DNA of 64,000 nt, taken from contig JANXOD010000035.1 of NCBI GenBank assembly GCA_025353765.1, positions 1 through 64,000 of the forward strand, given 5' to 3'. Position 1 is the stretch's first letter, and each line of letters begins with the position of its first letter. Under the pieces are notes generated by a model. The model had not been told where the DNA came from. It saw only the letters and a program-made list of their open reading frames with translations, and did not search any database. This document shows, in pieces, positions 8,687 to 16,173 of this stretch. This DNA comes from Sphingobacteriales bacterium (lineage in GTDB: Bacteria; Bacteroidota; Bacteroidia; Sphingobacteriales; Sphingobacteriaceae). The translations under genes and the position numbers were made by a program.

Positions 8687-10675
8687 ATGACTCAAACAAT
8701 ACCAAAGCTATCAAACGATCTGGCCTCAAATGGTATAAACCAAAACCAGCAGAAACCGAACAGATTCAAAATAAAACTAAAAAATTCTTTAGCGTTTACT
8801 TTTTTATTATGTATTGCAGGACTAAACAGCTTGCATGCACAGACATGGCTTTACGCTGAACAAGATGGAGGTGACAAAACATACGTGAACTGTAAAGACA
8901 TTGCAGCAGATAATAGCCCGATGGGTACAGGTAATCACTATACTACCGGAGACTGGGTAGGAGGGGAGATTACTTTAAGTGGTAAAGTATTATCTTCAGA
9001 GGAATCTTCTTTTTATGTGGCAAAATATGGCCCTATGAGTAACAAGGGTGACATAAAATGGGTAGTTCAGGGATCTATGAAGACAGACCCGGCACAAACT
9101 CCAGCTGGTGGCCCAGGGGGGCAAATTTTACCTGGTAATAAATTAACCAGTTCAGTAACAGTAAAAAATATCGAGGTGGATAAAGCTGGTAACTCCTACG
9201 TTGTAGGAGAGTTCGTAGGAAATGGTATCCTATCTATAAAGGGAGGTCCTAGCTTAATCGGATTTTTTTCAAAATCAAATTTCATTGCAAAATTTGATCC
9301 GGATGGAAAATGCATGTATTTGCGATATATTGCAACTCAAATCAACAAACAAGGTGCCGGCCCTGATTTGGGGGGATTAGCTGTAGATGACGCTGGCAAT
9401 GCTTATGTTAGTGGGCTATTTTTGGGCGATACTGCTTTTGGCGGGTTTTATGGTGGTGCTGGCAGTATAGTGATAAGTGATGGAGCTCTTACCAGTGCAT
9501 GGGGCACCTATATAGCAAAGTTTAATACCATAGGACTTATAGAATGGGTGCATCAATCGGGATCTCCATCTGTTGGAACTGGCTCTAGTAGTAAAGTTTC
9601 AGCCAGTCCTTCCGGCGATTGTTATCTTACGGGATCTTTTTATAATAATGCATATTTTGGTGCTTTAGTTTATATTAATGCAGTAGGCATAGGAGGAACT
9701 ACCTTAGTGGCCGGTGATAATAAAGATGGTTATTTAGCTAAATATGACACCAAGGGGAATTTCAAATGGGTACAACAAATTCAGAATGTAAATCTAAAGA
9801 GCGTACTTAATCCCAGTTCAATTGTAACAGGCGCAGATACAGACGGAAATATATATACATATATAAGCGGTACTATAGGGGATCAATATTCAAACCCAGA
9901 CCCTGTCGATTTTGGTGGCATTGTTGTAATACCGAATGAGAATTCCGCATCTTTTCTTGCAAAATACGATGAATCAGGAGCTGTGCAATGGGCTAAAATT
10001 GTGGGAGGAATTTTGTATCCGGATGCTCTTTCTATAGACAATAAATACTCCACTCTTTATATGGCAGGCTATAACTATAAGGAAGCAACTTTTGATTTTA
10101 AAACATTTTTAAACCCCGATGAGCAAACGTATTCAAGTCCTTATACGGGTTATGTAGTAGGGTATAATACAAAGGGAGCCTTTTCTTCTTGGTATAAATC
10201 ATTTGATGCTAAGGAGGCAGGTGCGTTCCGATTAGCTTCAGACAATCATAATAGTTGCTATATGAGTGGTACCACTCACAAAGTAGATGGTGCTATGGTA
10301 TATTACGAAACTAGCGGAGACTTGTCTCTGGACGATAATAATACATATAAGCAATGTGTTGCTTTGCTTAATATTAATGAGAAGGCTCCTGCTCCCAATC
10401 CTCCAGGAGGAGGAACTGAACCTGGTAAAAAAACTGCTGGTTCTAATATGGGAGATTCTGGCATTGACCAACGGGTGAGTGTATACCCTAACCCGGTTAT
10501 CGATTTACTGAAATTGAGTAATGTAAAAGAAGGTTCTGCCGTGAGCATTGTTAATTCTGATGGTCGCGTAATGTACCAAGATAAGGCATTTGAACAATTA
10601 GATGTATCACGCTGGCCTTCGGGAGTTTATGTAGTAACCGCCAACGAACAACAGGTTAAGTTCATTAAACAGTAA
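8687..10675 (+). CDS. Type IX secreted SBBP-like beta-propeller protein
   Basis: A 662-residue surface or secreted protein. The signal peptide is preceded by an unusually long polar N-region: the hydrophobic core (LAFTFLLCIAGLNSLHAQ) is at about 35-52. Residues about 55-560 hold repeated blades with the signature (F/Y)xAKYD..G..xWVxQ and D..GNxYVxG, as in SBBP/TIGR03803-like propellers. The C-terminal about 75 residues are a type A sorting domain (VSVYPNPVIDLLKLSN, then GVYVV and KFIKQ), which directs export through the type IX system and is normally removed. The gene ends in a strong terminator. Ligand or enzyme activity is unknown. Confidence 0.88.
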   Translation: MTQTIPKLSNDLASNGINQNQQKPNRFKIKLKNSLAFTFLLCIAGLNSLHAQTWLYAEQDGGDKTYVNCKDIAADNSPMGTGNHYTTGDWVGGEITLSGKVLSSEESSFYVAKYGPMSNKGDIKWVVQGSMKTDPAQTPAGGPGGQILPGNKLTSSVTVKNIEVDKAGNSYVVGEFVGNGILSIKGGPSLIGFFSKSNFIAKFDPDGKCMYLRYIATQINKQGAGPDLGGLAVDDAGNAYVSGLFLGDTAFGGFYGGAGSIVISDGALTSAWGTYIAKFNTIGLIEWVHQSGSPSVGTGSSSKVSASPSGDCYLTGSFYNNAYFGALVYINAVGIGGTTLVAGDNKDGYLAKYDTKGNFKWVQQIQNVNLKSVLNPSSIVTGADTDGNIYTYISGTIGDQYSNPDPVDFGGIVVIPNENSASFLAKYDESGAVQWAKIVGGILYPDALSIDNKYSTLYMAGYNYKEATFDFKTFLNPDEQTYSSPYTGYVVGYNTKGAFSSWYKSFDAKEAGAFRLASDNHNSCYMSGTTHKVDGAMVYYETSGDLSLDDNNTYKQCVALLNINEKAPAPNPPGGGTEPGKKTAGSNMGDSGIDQRVSVYPNPVIDLLKLSNVKEGSAVSIVNSDGRVMYQDKAFEQLDVSRWPSGVYVVTANEQQVKFIKQ

Positions 10676-10698
10676 ACTACTTCTTTAAATTTAATATT

Positions 10699-10747
10699 AC
10701 TCTTTCTGCAAGTCAATTTTAAGATTTTGCAGGAAGAGTATTTTTTT
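10699..10747 (+). terminator. Intrinsic terminator after the propeller gene
   Basis: A 13-bp stem (ACTCTTTCTGCAA with TTGCAGGAAGAGT, one G-U pair) and a 15-nt loop are followed by seven T. Confidence 0.85.
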
Positions 10748-10777
10748 GATTAGACCTGGTAACAAGGTATATTCATA

Positions 10778-10966
10778 CTACTTCGCCTGATCAGTTGTGT
10801 TTCTTACCAGACTGATACCTGTAAGAAAAAATATTAGTCCCAATACTGCATAAACAATTAATCCTTTGGCTCCTTCTGAGCTTTGTACAAACCCAATCGC
10901 TGCATATACTAATCCGACAATTCCAAGAATTGTTAAAATGGTTCCGAAAATACGTTTCACATTCAT
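10778..10966 (-). CDS. Small two-helix membrane protein
   Basis: A 62-residue protein with two transmembrane helices (about 6-27, IFGTILTILGIVGLVYAAIG, and about 36-54, GLIVYAVLGLIFFLTGISLV) joined by a short polar loop, and a charged tail. It resembles the many short conserved membrane proteins of Bacteroidota. No function can be assigned. It lies downstream of the YdcZ-like gene on the same strand with a 56-bp gap. Confidence 0.7.
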   Translation of the reverse strand: MNVKRIFGTILTILGIVGLVYAAIGFVQSSEGAKGLIVYAVLGLIFFLTGISLVRNTTDQAK

Positions 10967-11022
10967 AATTTATATTTACTCCCTTAATTACAAATAATCT
11001 GCCATTTATATTTATTATAGAT

Positions 11023-11472
11023 TTAGTTGCGAAGAATCATAAATACACCTGCAATAAGTAGAGCTGCTCCGGCTAAACGCATCATATTAAAAGTATGTTG
11101 AATAAAGCCAAGCAAACCAAAATGATCTAAAAATAAGGCGAAAAGTATTTGCCCCGCTACAATTAATGCCGCCGTATTTGCAGCTCCAATTTTAGGAGCA
11201 ATAATAATTACACTTGTTATAAATAGAGCTCCAATTAACCCTCCTGTCCATTTATACCATGAAATAGATTGAAGATTTGTTAATACTTCTATGCTTTCGC
11301 GTTGGAATAGTAGAACATAAATCATTAAAGCAAAAGTGCCTATCATGAATGAAATGAGGGCTGCCATAACAGGGTTTCCTAATGAAGTTCTCAACTGCGA
11401 ATTAACACCCGCTTGTGCTGTCAATGCAAGGCCTGCACATATTGCTAAAATATAATAAATAGAATTAGTCAT
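11023..11472 (-). CDS. DMT-superfamily transporter, YdcZ/DUF606 type
   Basis: A 149-residue inner-membrane protein with five hydrophobic helices, the size and layout of the half-length YdcZ (DUF606) exporters. Supporting features are QAGVNSQLRTSLGNPVMAAL near the N-terminus and GAANTAALIVAGQILFALFLDHFG in the fourth and fifth helices, typical of the family. Substrate unknown. The start follows a -7 box by 16 bp. Confidence 0.85.
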   Translation of the reverse strand: MTNSIYYILAICAGLALTAQAGVNSQLRTSLGNPVMAALISFMIGTFALMIYVLLFQRESIEVLTNLQSISWYKWTGGLIGALFITSVIIIAPKIGAANTAALIVAGQILFALFLDHFGLLGFIQHTFNMMRLAGAALLIAGVFMILRN

Positions 11473-11488
11473 GCTTTTAATTTGATTT

Positions 11489-11496
11489 CAAATGTA
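11489..11496 (-). promoter_or_regulatory. Candidate -7 box for the YdcZ-like gene
   Basis: The minus strand reads TACATTTG, a perfect TAnnTTTG match 16 bp before the ATG at 11472. No matching TTTG at -33. Confidence 0.35.
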
Positions 11497-11549
11497 ATAA
11501 AATCATCTATTTGTTACTTCAGAAGAAATTTAATAAAGTACCTTAAACA

Positions 11550-11582
11550 AAAAATCCGGCAGTAATTCTGCCGGATTTTTTA
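11550..11582. terminator. Bidirectional intrinsic terminator (serves the M13 peptidase gene)
   Basis: AAAAATCCGGCAG and CTGCCGGATTTTT form a perfect 13-bp stem around a TAATT loop, with an A-tract on one side and a T-tract on the other. It lies 17 bp beyond the stop of the M13 gene, on the minus strand. Confidence 0.88.
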
Positions 11583-11598
11583 AATTATGAATTTGTAT

Positions 11599-13647
11599 TT
11601 ACCAAACTTTTACACGCTCATTTTCTGGACGATACATTTTATCACCAGGTTTAATGTTAAACGCTTTATAAAATTCAGGCATATTAGATAGAGGTCCGTT
11701 TACACGATACATTTCCGGAGAGTGAGGATCTGTTTGTACTCTCATCCTCATGGTTTCATCACGATCTTTAATACGCCAAACCTGTGCAAATGATAAGAAG
11801 AAACGCTGATCTGGTGTATAACCATCAATTTTTTTATCTCCTTTTCCCTGTTCGGTCATTTTAAATGCCTGGTATGCAATAGCCAAACCACCTATATCTG
11901 CCAGGTTTTCTCCTAAAGTTAAGCTTCCATTTACCTTCATATTATTGAGTACAGTAAATTTATTATACTGATCAACCACTGCCTGAGCTTTTGTTTTAAA
12001 TTTGGCGGCATCTGCTGCTGTCCACCAATCTTTTAAATTACCATCTTTATCATACTGGCGACCCTGATCATCGAAACCATGCGTCATTTCATGGCCTATT
12101 ACAGCACCTATTGCACCATAATTAATGGCATCATCCGCAGCAAAATCAAAGAATGGGAACTGTAAAATACCTGCCGGAAACACAATTTCATTAAAGCTTG
12201 GATTGTAATATGCATTTACGGTTGGAGGTGTCATTCCCCATTCTGTTTTATCAACGGGTTTACTCATTTTGTCGATCATGGTTTTATAATCATGTTTCGC
12301 TATAGATTGTAGGTTTTTGTAATAGCTGTTGCGATTGATCTCTACATCATCATATTTCTTCCATTTATCTGGATAGCCAATTTTTTTGGTAAAGGCTTGA
12401 AGCTTGGCAACCGCACGCTGTTTGGTTTCAGGACTCATCCAATCCAATTTCTCGATACGCGATTTGTAAACACTTTGCAGGTTATTTACTAAAGTGAGCA
12501 TCCGCTCTTTAGCTTCAGGTTTAAAATGTTTTTCGGTATATAACTGACCCAACAATTCGCCTAATCCACCATCAACGGCTTCAGCCATTTTCTTCCAGCG
12601 TTCTTCCTGCTGTTTCTGGCCGCTCAACGTTTTTCCATAAAATTGGAAACGGGTATCTCGGAAAATCTTGCTTAAAGCAGGAGCTGCATCACTTAGAGCT
12701 TTGAATTTTAATTTGCTCTTCCATACATCAATAGGTTGAGTTTTTAACAAAGTATTTAAGGCCTGATAGTATTTAGGCTGACCAACCAATACAGTATCCG
12801 TTTTAACCATCATGCGACTAAAGAGGTTATTCAGATCAATATCAGGAACTTGCTTTTGAAAATCAGCCACAGCAAATTTATTATAATTCTTAACAGGATC
12901 ACGTAGTTCTACAGGTGTAGAGTGAGATTTGGCAATTTCTGTTTCCAGTTTTAATATGGCATCTGCCTGTTTTGCAGCCATAGCCTGATCAGCACCTGTA
13001 AGAGTAAATAGTTTAGTCATATATTTTACATACTCTTTACGGATGTTTTGAGTAGCAGAATCATTATTGAAATAATAATCTCTGTTAGGTAATCCTATTC
13101 CTGCCTGAGAGAAATTTACAGCGTTTTTAGTGCTTATTTTATCATCCGGGCCAACGTAAAAGCCAAATAAAAATCCGTCGCCTTCTTTATAACCATCGGC
13201 ACATAAGTTAATTAACTCTTTATAATCCTTAACTGCATCTATTTTTGCTAAAAGAGGCTTCACCGGTTCATAGCCTAGTTTTTCTATAGCCATAGTATCC
13301 ATGCCACTTGCATATAAATCGCCTACTTTTTGATCCGGACTTCCTGCATCATTTTTATTTGCAGATACTTCTTCTAAAATTTTCCTTAAATTCTTCTGAT
13401 TATCATCATACAAGGTATAGAAGGATCCCCATCCGGTTTGAGATGCGGGAATTTCAGTTTTTTTCATCCAGGTTCCACTGGCATATAAAAAGAAATTTTC
13501 ACCTGGACTTACGGTTGTATCCATACCGGTTTTGTCAAAAAAAACGGTTCGCTGAGGAACATCGCTATTAGTTGAGGTACTTTTGTTTTTGCAGGCGGCA
13601 ACCATCAAAACAGGAACTGCCAACCATAAAGCATGCTTAAAATTCAT
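11599..13647 (-). CDS. M13 (neprilysin/PepO) family lipoprotein metallopeptidase
   Basis: A 682-residue zinc endopeptidase of the neprilysin family, anchored as a lipoprotein: the signal peptide ends in the lipobox VAAC at residues 16-19. The N-terminal PepO_N domain starts at DTTVSPGENFFLYASGTWM. The zinc site is HEMTH at about 520 with the third ligand in ENLADIGG about 60 residues later. The length and the C-terminal KMYRPENERVKVW match Bacteroidota M13 members, which cleave short peptides in the periplasm or at the cell surface. Monocistronic, with its own terminator. Confidence 0.95.
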   Translation of the reverse strand: MNFKHALWLAVPVLMVAACKNKSTSTNSDVPQRTVFFDKTGMDTTVSPGENFFLYASGTWMKKTEIPASQTGWGSFYTLYDDNQKNLRKILEEVSANKNDAGSPDQKVGDLYASGMDTMAIEKLGYEPVKPLLAKIDAVKDYKELINLCADGYKEGDGFLFGFYVGPDDKISTKNAVNFSQAGIGLPNRDYYFNNDSATQNIRKEYVKYMTKLFTLTGADQAMAAKQADAILKLETEIAKSHSTPVELRDPVKNYNKFAVADFQKQVPDIDLNNLFSRMMVKTDTVLVGQPKYYQALNTLLKTQPIDVWKSKLKFKALSDAAPALSKIFRDTRFQFYGKTLSGQKQQEERWKKMAEAVDGGLGELLGQLYTEKHFKPEAKERMLTLVNNLQSVYKSRIEKLDWMSPETKQRAVAKLQAFTKKIGYPDKWKKYDDVEINRNSYYKNLQSIAKHDYKTMIDKMSKPVDKTEWGMTPPTVNAYYNPSFNEIVFPAGILQFPFFDFAADDAINYGAIGAVIGHEMTHGFDDQGRQYDKDGNLKDWWTAADAAKFKTKAQAVVDQYNKFTVLNNMKVNGSLTLGENLADIGGLAIAYQAFKMTEQGKGDKKIDGYTPDQRFFLSFAQVWRIKDRDETMRMRVQTDPHSPEMYRVNGPLSNMPEFYKAFNIKPGDKMYRPENERVKVW

Positions 13648-13669
13648 ATATTTAATTTGATTTTTAAAT

Positions 13670-13677
13670 CAAATTTA
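13670..13677 (-). promoter_or_regulatory. Candidate -7 box for the M13 peptidase gene
   Basis: The minus strand reads TAAATTTG, a perfect TAnnTTTG match 22 bp before the ATG at 13647; no good -33 partner was found. Confidence 0.35.
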
Positions 13678-13765
13678 AACAATTGTTAATTAGATATTTG
13701 TAAAATATTGCTTGCAAATTCTAAATGATTAAAATACTTGTTTATCTTCATCAAAAAAATTCAAT

Positions 13766-14716
13766 ATGATTTCTTATTCTCTAATAATATTTGGTTTTAT
13801 TGCATTAGTTATTCTTCTCAGTTCGTTTGTAACTGTAAAACAGGGTACTATCGCCGTTATAACGGTTTTTGGCAAATATCGCCGTATTCTTACTCCCGGA
13901 TTAAATTTTAAAATTCCGCTTATCGAATTTATTTATTCCCGAATATCTATTCAAAATCGCTCTGTAGAATTAGAATTTCAGGCTGTTACTATAGATCAGG
14001 CGAATGTTTATTTTAAATCGATGTTACTTTATTCTGTAAATAATCAGAATGAAGAAACGATTAAAAACGTTGCTTTTAAGTTTGTAAACGATCAGAACTT
14101 AATGCAGGCTTTGATCCGGACTATTGAAGGAACAATCCGGTCATTCGTGGCAACTAAAAAACAATCGGAAGTTCTTAGCTTACGCAAGGATATTGTAGAA
14201 CATGTAAAGGATCAGATTGATGCGGTTCTAGAAAGCTGGGGTTATCATTTACAAGATCTGCAAATTAATGATATCACTTTTGATGAGGTAATTTTAACCT
14301 CTATGAGTCGTGTAGTTGCTTCTAATAACTTAAAAGCTGCTGCCGAAAATGAAGGCCAGGCTTTACTAATTACTAAAACTAAAGCTGCTGAGGCGGAAGG
14401 AAATGCCATTAAAATTTCTGCAAATGCAGAGCGAGAAGCAGCGCAGTTACGCGGACAAGGAATTGCCTTATTCCGCGAGGAAGTTGCTAAGGGTATGACC
14501 CAGGCTGCCAAAGAAATGCAAACAGCAAATTTAGATACTTCTGTTATTTTATTTACCATGTGGACCGAAGCGATCAAACATTTTTCTGAAAATGGGAAAG
14601 GAAATGTAATTTTTCTGGATGGATCTTCTGATGGTATGAAGCGTACGATGGAGCAAATGATGAGTATTAATATGCTGGACAGAACGGGCAACTTTGAAGA
14701 TAAAAAGAAGAAATAG
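13766..14716 (+). CDS. SPFH/Band 7 domain membrane protein
   Basis: A 316-residue SPFH protein. One N-terminal transmembrane helix (4-24, YSLIIFGFIALVILLSSFVT) is followed by the Band 7 domain (TVKQGTIAVITVFGKYRRIL to about 200) and an Ala/Glu-rich coiled coil (about 195-270, AAENEGQALLITKTKAAEAE and on). Relatives form ring-like cages at the inner membrane and modulate membrane proteases or microdomains. No NfeD-type partner gene lies beside it; the neighbours are divergent M13 and an unrelated outer-membrane gene. The exact subfamily (prohibitin-like or HflK/C-like) is not certain. Confidence 0.9.
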   Translation: MISYSLIIFGFIALVILLSSFVTVKQGTIAVITVFGKYRRILTPGLNFKIPLIEFIYSRISIQNRSVELEFQAVTIDQANVYFKSMLLYSVNNQNEETIKNVAFKFVNDQNLMQALIRTIEGTIRSFVATKKQSEVLSLRKDIVEHVKDQIDAVLESWGYHLQDLQINDITFDEVILTSMSRVVASNNLKAAAENEGQALLITKTKAAEAEGNAIKISANAEREAAQLRGQGIALFREEVAKGMTQAAKEMQTANLDTSVILFTMWTEAIKHFSENGKGNVIFLDGSSDGMKRTMEQMMSINMLDRTGNFEDKKKK

Positions 14717-14785
14717 TTTAAGAACTGTTCGGTATATAATTACTAATCGTCTTTTTTCTACTGCCAACATTTTAATTTACCCATA

Positions 14786-14818
14786 AGACCCTGCATTTTT
14801 ATTTAAAATGCGGGGTTT
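14786..14818 (+). terminator. Intrinsic terminator after the SPFH gene
   Basis: CCCTGCATTTT pairs with AAAATGCGGGG (one G-U) to form an 11-bp stem, followed by a short T run (TTTCT). Confidence 0.65.
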
Positions 14819-14946
14819 CTGCTTATTTATTCTTCTCATTTACTTGGCACTTATAAAAGTGCCGCCTTACCAGTTATTGATTCCCTAATCCGTTCATTTG
14901 TACTGTATAAATATCATGTTTTGCTCATTTTAAAAATAAGTTCATG

Positions 14947-14981
14947 TTTGTTTTTATTTATACTAAATCTAAATAGCTTTG
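14947..14981 (+). promoter_or_regulatory. Candidate promoter TTTG-N23-TAGCTTTG
   Basis: TTTG at 14947-14950 and TAGCTTTG at 14974-14981, 23 bp apart (long end of the accepted range), lie 16 bp before the ATG at 14998. Confidence 0.5.
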
Positions 14982-14997
14982 ACCAAAATATATAAAC

Positions 14998-15786
14998 ATG
15001 AAAAAACTATTATTTATTGCTTTTATAGCATTCGCCTCAATCCATATAAGCCAGGCGCAAGACCGTGTATTTACATACACTTATCAAACAAACGTTTTAA
15101 ATAAGGGTGACCGCGAAATCGAGGTTTGGAATACCATCCATTGGGGAAAAGCAGATTTTTATAGAGCTTTTAAACATCGTGTAGAGTATGAATTAGGTTT
15201 AGGAAGCAATTTGCAAACGGCTTTTTATTTAAACTTAACTACCTCCTCTCAAAAGGAAGGGGCAGACATCATTTCCGGATCTGAAATTAATTTTTCAAAC
15301 GAATGGAAATATAAATTGAGTGATGCCACAGCAAATTCAATTGGTTCAGCCTTATATGCTGAAGTTGAAATAGGAAAAGAAAATGTAGAATTCGAGGGAA
15401 AACTGTTGTTGGATAAGAATATTGGCAAATCCAGTCATGCCTTAAACCTCGTTGGAGCTATAGAGCATGTAAAGGGTACTGAAAATGGTAATTTAATAAC
15501 AGAGAAAGAAACTACTTTTGCTGCTTATTATGGCTTTTCGCATAAGGTTGGGGAGAACTTAAATTTAGGATTTGAAGCAAGAGAGACTAATGCCATTAAA
15601 GATGGAGACATAGAATTCGCTACCTTATTTGCAGGACCTGGCTTGTCTTATTATGGTGATAAATACTGGATTAATTTTACTTTGTTCCCTCAAATTTATA
15701 GTTTTAAAGGCGCAACTCAAGGCCACTTAAATTTAGATGGTCATGAGAAGATAGAAACCAGGTTACTGTTTTCCTTTCAGCTGTAA
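14998..15786 (+). CDS. Outer-membrane beta-barrel-like secreted protein
   Basis: A 262-residue protein with a signal peptide (1-20, LLFIAFIAFASIHISQAQ). The rest alternates hydrophobic and polar residues as beta-strands do, with aromatic strand ends and a C-terminal strand ending in Phe-x-Leu (RLLFSFQL). No enzyme motif is visible. It is followed after 22 bp by a monohaem lipoprotein cytochrome gene and the two share promoter and terminator, so they probably act together, perhaps in outer-membrane or periplasmic electron transfer. That role is inference. Confidence 0.75.
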   Translation: MKKLLFIAFIAFASIHISQAQDRVFTYTYQTNVLNKGDREIEVWNTIHWGKADFYRAFKHRVEYELGLGSNLQTAFYLNLTTSSQKEGADIISGSEINFSNEWKYKLSDATANSIGSALYAEVEIGKENVEFEGKLLLDKNIGKSSHALNLVGAIEHVKGTENGNLITEKETTFAAYYGFSHKVGENLNLGFEARETNAIKDGDIEFATLFAGPGLSYYGDKYWINFTLFPQIYSFKGATQGHLNLDGHEKIETRLLFSFQL

Positions 15787-15808
15787 TAAAATTTATAAAA
15801 ACTACTAA

Positions 15809-16102
15809 ATGCAAATCAAACACATATTGGCAGGGTTCGGCATTTTAATGATAGGGCTTATTGCCTGTAGTGAGGCCTTATATACTCCCACACTTGAAAA
15901 GGCGGGTAGTACAGAACACTTAAATTCTTTATTGGAAGGGCGTAAATTATACGTTAATTCTTGTGGCAGTTGTCATAGTTTGCATAGACTGGATGAATAT
16001 AATTCTGTCGAATGGCAAAAGAATGTAGATAGAATGCAAAGAAAGGCAAAGATAAATGATAGTCAAAAGCAGCTTATTCTGGAATATTTGAACTCGAAAT
16101 AA
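15809..16102 (+). CDS. Small monohaem c-type cytochrome lipoprotein
   Basis: A 97-residue protein. A lipoprotein signal ends at the lipobox LIAC (residues 17-20). One haem-attachment motif CGSCH lies at about 52-56 within GRKLYVNSCGSCHSLHRLDE, and Met75 in DRMQRKAK is a candidate distal ligand. The domain is short for a class I cytochrome but complete from haem site to final helix (KQLILEYLNSK). Export plus lipid anchoring places it in the periplasm on a membrane. It is the second gene of a two-gene operon with an outer-membrane-type protein. Confidence 0.87.
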   Translation: MQIKHILAGFGILMIGLIACSEALYTPTLEKAGSTEHLNSLLEGRKLYVNSCGSCHSLHRLDEYNSVEWQKNVDRMQRKAKINDSQKQLILEYLNSK

Positions 16103-16115
16103 ACCAACTACATAT

Positions 16116-16156
16116 AAATCAAGAAAGAACTCTGCGATAGAGTTCTTTCTTGATTT
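16116..16156. terminator. Bidirectional terminator hairpin between convergent genes
   Basis: Bases 16116-16133 and 16139-16156 are a perfect 18-bp inverted repeat around a GCGAT loop. It separates the cytochrome gene (+) from the S41 protease gene (-) and can serve both. Confidence 0.87.
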
Positions 16157-16173
16157 ATTGATATGTTAAACGG

